A stretch of 64,000 nt of DNA. It comes from Closterium sp. Naga37s-1. Its lineage: Eukaryota > Streptophyta > Zygnematophyceae > Desmidiales > Closteriaceae. Numbering within the stretch: the stretch's first letter is position 1; the number at the start of each line of letters is the position of its first letter. The translations under genes and the position numbers were made by a program. Shown in pieces: positions 55,536 to 64,000 of the stretch. The notes beneath the pieces were generated by a model, which saw only the letters and a program-made list of their open reading frames with translations, was not told the DNA's origin and did not search any database. The stretch spans positions 1,986,001-2,050,000 of the forward strand of contig CANJKZ010001146.1 in assembly GCA_947471745.1 (NCBI GenBank), given 5' to 3'.

Positions 55536-56389
55536 CCGCTGACTGAAGCCTCGAGCCACGTAACGCGCCTTGAAGACAGGCGGAGAACCCGGCGGCCGCT
55601 TCACCCTGAAAATCCACATGCCACTGACGATGTTCGCCCCAGGTGGGGGAACCTCGTCGACGTAGGTGCCTGTGGACTTCCAGGAAGCCATCTCTGCGTC
55701 CATGGCTGACTGCCACTGAGAGGAGTAGGGACCCTCTATCGCCTCTGCGTAAGAGCGCGGAGTCGGGATGTCTGGTGCATCCGGGTCTCCCTCAGGTGCA
55801 CTGAGCATGGACACGAGATGAGGTAAAGCAGCAGCAAAACACTGAAACTCCTCCTGCCTGTCCTCAAGGACGTCCGTGCTAAGAGCACACTCACCCCCAA
55901 CGGACGGAGGACAGACAAACTCAGACTCAGCAACAAGACTAGCGGCGTAGTCTAGACGACAGTGAGCAGCGAAGTCGACAAGCTCAGCAACTAAGGCAGA
56001 CGCAGCAGTGGACTCAAAGGAAGGGTCAGTGACAACAGTAGCCAGGAGACGCGTGACAGTAGGACTGGTAGCACGAAGGGAGTCAGACTCCGGGTCAGCA
56101 AGAGCAGGAAGAGAGAGCAGGAAGAGAGGACTCTGGAGGAGACGGCAAAGGGACGCGCAGTGGAGCAGTGGAAGGACGCAGTGCCATCTGGTGCGTGCCT
56201 GGGACCGCAGGAGGACGCGGACCCGGAACACGACGACCAGTGCAAGCAGCACGAACAGGCGACGCAGGACGAGACGCAGGCTCACGACGCTCAGCAAGAC
56301 CTCCAGTAGGACCAGTGTAGGGAGAAGGAGCAGGCAGTGGGGAGGCGGGTTGTAACTGTGACTCGGACTGGACAGGCGGTGGACACTCT

Positions 56390-57230
56390 AAGGAAGGAGT
56401 AGGACCAGTAGAGGGCGGAAGACCAAGAACCTGCTCAAGGAGCGGAACGAAGTACGGCCGTGGCCGCGCAGCACCTCCAGAACCAGCAGGGACAGCACCA
56501 GCACCCCCAGCGTCAGCTCCAACTCCAGCAGCTCCAGTAGCAGCACCAGCCGCTCCAGTAGCGCCAACTCCAGCACCCACAGGAGCACTGGCTCCAGCAG
56601 CACCTCCAGCTCCAGCACCTCCAGCAGCTCCAGCTCCAGCAGGACCACCGGAAGACGCAGCAGCTCCGGCTCCAGTACCTCCAGCAGCACCGACTCCAGC
56701 AGCACCGCCAGCTCCAGCACCGCCAGCAACTCCAGCACCAGGAGCACCACCAGGCCCAGCAGCTCCAGTATCTCCAGTACGAGCACCTCCGGGACCCGTG
56801 GCGCCGGCACCTCCAGCAGCAGTAGAACCTCCAGCTACGGCAGCACCACCAGCTCCAGCAGCACGGCTCCAGCGCCGAGCAAACCACTCGCGCAGTTCCT
56901 GTAAAGAGGGTAGCTCCCGCCGGGACGAAGCACCCGAAGGACCTTCAGGCCCAGCACCGCCAGACTCCACACGAGCAGGCCCAGCACCCTCAGGCTCCGC
57001 ACCCCCAGACTCAGCAACCCCAGGCTCAGCACCCCCAGGCTCAGCACCCCCAGACTCAGCACCCCCAGACCCAGCACCCCCAGGCTCCGCACGCTCGGGC
57101 TCAGCACCCCCAGACCCCGCACCCGCAGGCTCAGCACCCCTAGCAGCACCAGAGTCAACAGCTACCTCGACAGGCTCGACTGCGTCTACCTGGGACACAC
57201 CTGATGGGGCAGGACCCTGAGGGGGGAGGG
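56390..57230 (-). repeat. Gly-Ala-Pro-encoding spacer of copia C
   Basis: Counterpart of 28680-29560 in copia D. On the minus strand it reads GAEPGGAGSGGAESGG-type units, then GAGAAGGAGAGG-type units. It lies between integrase and reverse transcriptase. Confidence 0.8.
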
Positions 57231-57839
57231 GGTCTACCGGGGGGGGACCTGGCGCGAGGAAGAGCGGCGGGGGGGGGGGAGAGGGGCAGAGCGGTAGGGA
57301 AAGAGACTGTAGTAAGGAACCGACTCGTCAAACGTGACGTCCTGGGAGGACAGAACACGGCGCGAGGTGGGGTGGTAAAACTGCCAACCAGGCGCGTCAG
57401 GGGGAAAGCCAAGGAAGACGCAGGGAACAGCACGGGAGGACAGCTTGTCCGCAGACAAGTCGCGGACAAAAGCTCGAGATCCCCAGACACGGAACACAGA
57501 CGCATCGCCAACCTTCCCCGTCCACCGCAGAGTAGGGGAGGTCTCCGGCAAGGAGACCCGGGGCTGAAGGTTGATCTGATGCGCCGCGTACTGAACCGCG
57601 AACGGCCACAGAAAATGGGGAGCAGCCGCATGGATCATGGACGTACGAGCGACGTCCATGTCCATGCCAATGCGGCGCTCAGCAATCCCATTTTGCTGTG
57701 GAGAGGCCGGAAGCGTGAACGTCTGGCGGATGCCCTCCGCACGACAGAAGGCTCGCAGAAGGTCGGAGGAAAACTCTCCACCCCTGTCGGAGTGCAGACG
57801 CAGAACAAGAAAGTCCGAGCCGAAACTCTCTCTGAGCTA

Positions 57840-60170
57840 GAGACGAGCAGCGCGGATCCAGTCGATCAACACCTCAGTTACCTCACCCTTGCGGCGCAAG
57901 GGGAAGACTGTGGTGTAACGCGAGTAGTCGTCAACCACCAGCAGGAAGTAACGCTTGTGACCCTGTCCACGGACGCGGGCTGGGCCCCACACGTCCATGT
58001 GGAGAGTCTGCAGCGGAGCCTCTGTCGGAGGAAACTCGGAGGAGTGAGGAGCGGCGCGCTGCCGCCCCTCGACGCAGGGAACGCAGGTAGGGGCAGGCCC
58101 CGGGGGAAGGGGAGGGAGGGACCGGGGGATACCAGAGACAAGGACACGGGAGGCCATGCCTCGGAGACGAGGCAGGGAGGGGTGACCAAGGCGGTGGTGC
58201 CAGAGGAGAGTCTGGTGGGACAGGAGGCGACACGAGCAGGGGGCAGACTCAGGACGAGACGTTGCAGCAAACACCTGACCCGACGCAGCTACCTGACCAG
58301 ACGCAGCAACCGGAGGAGACTCGGTAGTCAGTGTGTACAGGCTCGACCCCGGCTGACGGGTAAACGTGGCCAAGTGTCGGCCCGTCTGAGCACACGTGCA
58401 GTGGGTCACCCGCTGACTCGCAGGAGTGAACTGGTCAACCCCCCCATCCTGCAGGTCAGCACCACTCACTAGGTTCGTAGAGAACGAGGGGAGGTAAAGA
58501 CCTGACAGGGAGCCAGACGGGGCCGCCGAACACGGTAGGACAGTGGAGTAGTGGGCAAGGACAGGACCCCCAGAGGGGTCTGCCAGGGAGACCGCAACCG
58601 GCCGACTAAGCGGCGTGAGTGTGGTGCGGTCTCGAAAGAAGGAGCGGGAAGCACCCGAGTCAAGGGTGAAGGTGTGCAAAACCTGAGCCGACGTGGTACC
58701 TGAGAGAGCAGACTCACCAGCACCTGGAGCAGCAGACTCACTAGCACCTGGAGCAACAGACTCACTAGCACCTAGAGCAGCAGCCTCAATTCCCGGGTCA
58801 GGCGGAACACACAGGTAACAGTCACCCTCATCACTAGTAGACACAACATACATGGCAGCAAGAATAGCATCATAATCAAGATCAAAGATAGCAACCCCCG
58901 ACCTAAGCAGATCGCCCCGGCGAGGGATCTCATTGGCGTCAGGGAACTGGAGACACCAGGCGTCTGTCAGGCGGCCGAAGCAGCGCTGGGTGGCGTGCGG
59001 GCCGCCGCACGGCTCGCCAGTGCGGTCGCCGGTACGCAGGACGTAGGCACAGGGACCAGCACCCCCAGACCGCTGACGCGCAGCGTACCACTCACGAAGC
59101 TGCTGGGGGGGCGGGGTCTCACGAGCGCGCTGCTGGTGCTGGCGCTGACCACCACCGAAGCCTCCCCGCTGCACAGAGCCACCCCGACCAGCTCCACCGC
59201 CGCTGCCGCCACCGCCGCCACCGCCGCCTCCTCCACTCCCACCGCCACCGCCGCCGCCGCCTCCGCCTCCACCGCCGCCACCGAAGCCCCCACCCCCGCC
59301 ACCACCCCCACCGCCACCCCCACCCCCTCCGCCGCCTCCACCGCCACCACCGCCGCCCCCGCCAGCTCCTCCAGCGCCCTTGCCCCCCTTGCCCTTGCCG
59401 TTGCGGCGTCTCCCGCTAGGGGCAGACGCAGCGCCGACCGACTCGGTGCCAACGAGGTCGACAGCAGCAGCAGAGACAACAGAGGGCAAAAGGGGAACGG
59501 GGGAGCACCCCTCAAAGAAGGGGGCACGAGGGTCACCACGAGAGGCTCCTACAGCAACTATACTCTTCTCAGCTGCAAGGAGGCGCTCCTCGAGGAGGTC
59601 AACGGTGAGTGTGGTGGGGCAGAGAGAGAGGAAGTGGTCCCTGACCGAGCGAAGGGAGACAGGGAGTCGGGTGACTAGGTAGTAGAGGGTGATGTACATG
59701 GGGGGGGGTTTCTTGGCGCAGAACTCAGCGGGAAGCGCAGCGCGGTAGCGGGTGTCACTAGTGCGGAGGTGCGTAATGAGGTCAGCGACTGTGGCAAAGA
59801 CGGCGAGATCAGGGAACAGGTACGGCAGCATGAGGCGACTAAGGGCAGCAGTGGCGGGGGAGGAGTAGCGGGCAACTACAGCGTCGTACAAGGTCTTAGC
59901 AGTCTTGTACTGGCTAAAGTGCGCGCGCTCAGTGGACGGCAAGTGACTACGCACAGCAAGACGGACAGCAGCATCGCGCGTGGTCCACTGTGAGCGAACA
60001 GTACTGTCAGCATCGTCAGCAGGGGCAGCAGAGGCGCCAAAAGTGAGATCGAACAGGGAGAGACCGTCTTTGCTATCGCACTGCAGGAACAGCTGCAGAT
60101 CATCGACCCAGACCTCAAAGTCTATCGCTCGACCCTCAGCATCAAAGGTAAGGACAGTGGGGGTAGCCAT
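57840..60170 (-). pseudogene. Copia C gag, protease and integrase core region
   Basis: The longest open stretch in the window, about 777 codons, starting MATPTVLTFDAEGRAIDFEV at 60170. Gag covers residues ~1-250. A Gly-rich tract of ~80 residues (about 59170-59400) follows, then a Cys/His-containing segment (GDRTGEPCGGPHATQRC). Protease HTFTLDSGASRSFFRD lies near residue 510. Integrase HHCC (LLWHHRLGHPSLPRLRGM, CVPCVEGRQRAAPHS) and core (LHMDVWGPARVRGQ, LLVVDDYSRYTTVF) close it. It encodes the virus-like-particle protein and enzymes of the element. Fossil because the element's 3' half is missing. Confidence 0.88.
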
Positions 60171-60174
60171 GACA

Positions 60175-60985
60175 GCAGCAGCAGTAGGCTAGGAGCAGGA
60201 GCAGCAGTGCGACTCGGCTAAGCGGCGCGGCTCGGCAGGGCGGCGCGGCTCGGCAGTGTGCTTACCAGGAGCGGGCGGGTAGGGGGGGGCGCAACTGGTG
60301 GGGCTGGGCCGTGGTGCGCCAGCAGGGTCGGGGCCGGAAGAGGGCGGCAGGGCAGGGCCGCGGTTCAGCTGGAGGGCAGGGCAGGGGCGGCGGCGATAGC
60401 GGCGGCGGCTGTCACATCGGCTGCTGCAGACTCGGCGGCGGCAGCAGGGACGACAGCTGCTGCAGGTCACGCCCCGGCAGCTGCTGCAGTTGGGAGGCCG
60501 CAAGTGAGGAAGGGGCAGGGCGGGCCCGCAACGAAGGGGGCGGGGCCGCGCCGAAAGGGGCGTGGCCGCGCCGAAGTGGCGGGGCCGCGACGAAGGGGCG
60601 GGGCCGTGCCGAAGTGGCGGGGCCGCGACGAAGTGACGGGGCCGCGCCGAAGTGGCGGGGCCGCGCCGAGTGACGGGGCCGCGACTGCGACGGGGCCGCG
60701 ACTAGCGACGGGGCGGGGCCGCGAAGGGGCCGCGAAAGGGTCGCTAAGGGGGCCGCGAAGGGGCCGCGAAGGGGCCGTGAAGGGGCCGCGACGGGGTCGC
60801 TAAGGGGCCGTGAAGGGGCCGCGATGGGGTCGCTAAGGGGCCGCGAAGGGGCCGTCAGGTGCAGGGCGGGCCGCTAAGGGGCCGCGAAAGGGTAGGGCAG
60901 GGCAAAGCGCGAAGCGCGCTTCGGGCAGTTTAGGAAAAAAAAAAATCTATGGTGGGCCCTAGGAAGAAACGGTCCTGCTAGGGAA
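60175..60985 (-). repeat. Copia C GC-rich repetitive leader (outer copy)
   Basis: Between the primer site and gag. It is built of GGGGCCGCGAAG, GGGGCCGCGCCGAAGTGGC and related units. The inner copy (1-590) is collinear but one ~33-bp repeat unit shorter. No function can be read from it. Confidence 0.8.
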
Positions 60986-60987
60986 CC

Positions 60988-60999
60988 CGCTCTATACCA
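60988..60999 (-). promoter_or_regulatory. Copia C primer-binding site (outer copy)
   Basis: Minus strand TGGTATAGAGCG directly after the LTR end; near match to the initiator tRNA-Met site, as in the inner copy at 600-611. Confidence 0.7.
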
Positions 61000-61123
61000 T
61001 GTGAAGAAGGAGGAATGAATTGAACTAGAAACTGTTGGGTACAAATGTGAAACCCTAGAATCCTGTACCCCTTAGTGTCTACTCCACTATAGCCTACAAA
61101 GGCTAAGTCATATATATCTGACA
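61000..61123 (-). repeat. Copia C 5' LTR (outer copy)
   Basis: 124 bp, TGTCAGATA...TTCACA on the minus strand, matching 612-735. Its outer edge meets satellite (CATGTGTAGAG). Confidence 0.78.
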
Positions 61124-61742
61124 CATGTGTAGAGAAAATGGTGCATCGGCCAGTCTGGCCGGCATGCGCACTTATAGTGCAAGTGGGGCCAAGGAGAACA
61201 GAAACGCTCATTTCTCACAAAGTAAAGGGAATCTAGCGGTCTCACTCGATCAAAAGGTGAGAAATATATAAATCTAATGAACTAATAAGATTCGAAAGGT
61301 ATCTAACGCACATGTATAGGGAAAATGGTGCATTGGCCAGGCCGGCCAGTATGAGAACTTAGAGTGCCAGGGAGAACGGAAGCGCTCAGATCTCGCAACG
61401 TACACGGAATCTAGTGGTCTCCCTCAAATAGAAGGTAGTAAAATTTATTAATCTAGTGAACGTAAGGATTTGAAAGGTAACTAACGCACATGTATAGAGA
61501 AAATGGTGCATCGGCCAGTCTGGCCGGCATTTCGCACTTATAGTGCAAGTGGGGCCAGGGAGAACGGAAGCGCTCATTTCTCACAAAGTAAAGGGAATCT
61601 AGCGGTCTCACTCGATCAAAAGGTGGGAAATATATAAATCTAGTGAACTAATAAGGTTCGAAAGGTATATAACGCACATGTATAGGGAAAATGGTGCATT
61701 GGCCAGGCCGGTCAGTATGGGAACTTAGAGTGCAAATGCCAG
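61124..61742 (-). repeat. ~185-bp satellite, reverse orientation (outer block)
   Basis: Collinear and nearly identical with 736-1354, offset 60388. It carries the same gypsy insertion point. Confidence 0.92.
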
Positions 61743-63598
61743 TGTGAGGATCTAGGATCGAGCTCAGAAAAGAGAATTGTAATTGAATGATTCACCTGGG
61801 TACAACACGAGGCTATATATAGGCTCAACACAAGGCCAGTTACCCAGGTGTTACGCGAATGTTCTGAGGGTCGTGAAGCGTCCGGAACAGAACCTTCCCG
61901 AACTCAGTAGAAAGCAATTCGGTGGAAACCGAATAGGCTTGAGTTCGGTACACGCAACCTGGTTCGGTGCTATAACTATAATAAAATATAGGAATGCACC
62001 TAACCTAGGAAATCAAGCATATCTATGCATGATGAACAAAACCCAAGCTAGATATAGCGTAATAAAGGCTAGGCAAGCTAGCAAAGCCAGCATAAGCCGT
62101 CGTACTCTCAAAGCTGGGTGGCGTGAGAAACACCCTGCTTGACAAGATAGTCCTTGAGAGCACGACGTGCGTTGCCCATATCAGCTTCTGCAACCCAACT
62201 GTCCTCAGTGGGGTCGTATCCCTTCCAGCGGATCAGGAACTCGAGGGTCTTGCCGCCGCGGCGCCAATGAGTGAGAACGCGCTCGATCTCGTACTCCGGT
62301 TCATCCTGTATGAGAACAGGTGGTGGTGGCGGTAGCTGCCGTCCCTGGAACTGTTGGTTGGGGCCCTTGTAGGGCTTCAGTAGCTGAACATGGAAAGCAT
62401 TGTGAAGCTTCCACGTAGTAGGTAAGCGCAAGCGGAATGTAACTGGTGTCACCTGTGCCTCAACGAGAAAAGGACCACAGAAGCGAGGCCGGAGTTTGGA
62501 TGGAAGCTGAGACAGGTTCAAGTTGCGCGTATCAAGAAGCACCTGATCTCCGACTGCTACTGAGTGATCTCGTCGCTGACGATCGGCATACTGCTTCTGG
62601 GAGGTCTGCATCGTGGTGAGGCGTCGCTGAGTCTTCTCCCATAGCTGCTGCATGGTGGTGACGAAGTCATGTGCGGCTTGGACGTGTGCCGGTGTAGTTG
62701 GCTGCTGTGGTGTGAGTGGTTCCCGTCCGTAACACAGGAAGAAAGGAGTTTCCCCTGTGGCCGCATGTGACGCGTTGTTGTAAGCGAACTCTAGGGTCGG
62801 TAACTGTGTGTCCCAGTGGCTGACGTCGTCTTTGCAAGCTGTGCGCAGTAACTGTTCAACCACTTGATTGAGTCGCTCTGTCTGTCCGTCCGTCTGTGGG
62901 TGGTATGCTGAAGACATTGCAAGCTTTGTCCCCAACAGTCCCATGAGCTCCTTCCAGAACTTACTCGTGAATTTGGGGTCTCTGTCTGAGATGAGTGTAG
63001 CGGGGATGCCGTGGATGGTGATGATGCGATCGAAGAAGAGGCGAGCAGTTGTTTCAGCTGTAGCTGTGGCGTTGGTCGGTATGAAGTGACCCATTTTTGA
63101 GAACTTATCGATCACTACGAGGATGGAATCATGTCCCCGTGAGGTCGAAGGAAGTCCTGTGATGAAGTCGAGGCTAACGACCTGCCAAGGCTGCTCCGGT
63201 ACGGGTAGAGGCTGAAGTAACCCTGTTTTTTTCTGCTTGCTGCTCTTCATCCGCTGGCACGTGTCGCACGAGGTGACGAACCGCTGCACGTCTGCTGCCA
63301 TCCCGGGCCAGTAATAATACTTTGCTATCCCTGCTAACGTTTTGTTGCTCCCGAAATGTCCCGCGTAAGGTACGTCGTGAAACTCCTCCAATAGGATCTG
63401 CCGTAGCGGGGCGTAATTCGGTACCCAAATCTTTCCTGAACCCTTCCTTACAGCTAAGTCTTTCTCCCACTGTAACAGCTTCTTAGTCTGTGCTGTAGCG
63501 ATCTCTGCGTCCACGGAGTACCCATGTTGGAATAGACCCTTGAGCAGAGGGTTCATCCCGTCGAGCTGGATGCCTGCTACATGTCTGGGGCGGCTCAA
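61743..63598 (-). mobile_element. Ty3/gypsy chromovirus fossil, outer copy, cut by telomere
   Basis: Collinear with 1355-3191. The 3' LTR begins at 61743 after GCCAG (61738-61742) and runs to ~62110. Integrase with HHCC finger, core and chromodomain (FLIRWKGYDPTEDSWVAEAD) covers ~62.11-63.5 kb. At 63598 the sequence stops inside the pol region, at the tail of RNase H, and telomere repeats begin. The integrase region reads open for nearly 500 codons here. All upstream parts (protease, most of RT/RNase H, 5' LTR) are lost to the chromosome end. Confidence 0.92.
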
Positions 63599-64000
63599 GG
63601 TTTAGGGTTTAGGGTTTAGGGTTTAGGGTTTAGGGTTTAGGGTTTAGGGTTTAGGGTTTAGGGTTTAGGGTTTAGGGTTTAGGGTTTAGGGTTTAGGGTT
63701 TAGGGTTTAGGGTTTAGGGTTTAGGGTTTAGGGTTTAGGGTTTAGGGTTTAGGGTTTAGGGTTTAGGGTTTAGGGTTTAGGGTTTAGGGTTTAGGGTTAG
63801 GGTTTAGGGTTTAGGGTTTAGGGTTTAGGGTTTAGGGTTAGGGTTTAGGGTTTAGGGTTTAGGGTTTAGGGTTTAGGGTTTAGGGTTTAGGGTTTAGGGT
63901 TTAGGGTTTAGGGTTTAGGGTTTAGGGTTTAGGGTTTAGGGTTTAGGGTTTAGGGTTTAGGGTTTAGGGTTTAGGGTTAGGGTTTAGGGTTTAGGGTTAG
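63599..64000 (+). repeat. Telomere, (TTTAGGG)n
   Basis: About 57 tandem TTTAGGG repeats reading toward the window's right edge, the orientation expected for a right chromosome end. At least four TTAGGG variants are embedded (near 63797, 63838, 63978 and 63997). The array starts directly after ...GGCGGCTCAA of the gypsy element without subtelomeric spacer. True length is unknown because the window ends in it. Confidence 0.97.

Larger units (their letters stand above)
55482..61123 (-). mobile_element. Ty1/copia family C fossil, 3'-truncated
   Basis: Minus-strand copia. From the right: 5' LTR 61000-61123, primer site 60988-60999, GC-rich leader (~60175-60985), gag with a long poly-Gly tract, protease and integrase (~57.84-60.17 kb and on to ~57.24 kb), Gly-Ala-Pro spacer (~56.39-57.23 kb) and the start of reverse transcriptase (~55.48-55.76 kb). 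The remainder and the 3' LTR are absent. It is a sister of copia D: same gag, same spacer design, similarly short LTR. Broken, about three or four breaks besides the truncation. Confidence 0.9.

Noticed and set aside
1-64000. tRNA, rRNA, LINE, SINE, Helitron or DNA transposon genes
   Set aside because: Looked for by eye on both strands (cloverleaf-like boxes, ribosomal cores, transposase motifs, target-primed poly-A tails); none recognised, although a weak match could be missed without a search tool.

Overview
The window is the right end of a chromosome from a green-lineage eukaryote. It finishes in about 400 bp of TTTAGGG repeats, the Arabidopsis-type telomere, with the G-rich strand running toward the end. 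Most Ty1/copia elements carry a primer-binding site of the plant initiator tRNA-Met type (TGGTATCAGAGC or a close variant). The GC-rich coding parts, GC-rich leaders and chromovirus/copia content would suit a land plant or streptophyte alga. A Zygnematophyceae-like alga is my guess, not something the sequence proves. No rRNA, tRNA or CRISPR was seen, and no host gene can be called with confidence.

Layout. 1-735: 5' end of a copia element (family C), minus strand. 736-1354: satellite, reverse orientation. 1355-about 5380: chromovirus-type Ty3/gypsy element, minus strand, truncated. 5.4-9.6 kb: the only island that is neither satellite nor mainly transposon; it is low-complexity, may hold host exons, and contains a solo LTR (family A, 8235-9214). 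9.6-11.18 kb: a 35-bp minisatellite, then four units of a ~185-bp repeat. 11.19-44.84 kb: a field of ~185-bp satellite, interrupted by copia A (14681-19908), a copia remnant (22746-24181), a copia D with both LTRs (24880-32181), and two copies of an internally reduced copia E (34604-37411 and 40361-43168). The two E copies lie in a 5757-bp tandem duplication. 44.84-55.48 kb: copia B with a second copia A inserted into it, later rearranged by inversion. 55.48-61.12 kb: copia C, minus strand. 61.12-61.74 kb: reverse satellite. 61.74-63.60 kb: second gypsy copy, cut off and capped directly by the telomere.

The two window ends (1-3191 and 60356-63598) are direct, nearly identical copies, so the subtelomere has been duplicated at ~60.4-kb spacing. 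The telomere sits with no spacer on gypsy sequence that continues past the same point in the inner copy, which is what chromosome healing would leave. Two internal rearrangement junctions (11178-11189 and 51649-51662) carry short CCCTAAA telomere-type filler. The best reading is a chromosome end shaped by satellite expansion, LTR retrotransposon insertion into the satellite, break repair involving telomere sequence, and terminal healing. All retroelements are treated as fossils; only families, parts, ends and approximate ages are given.
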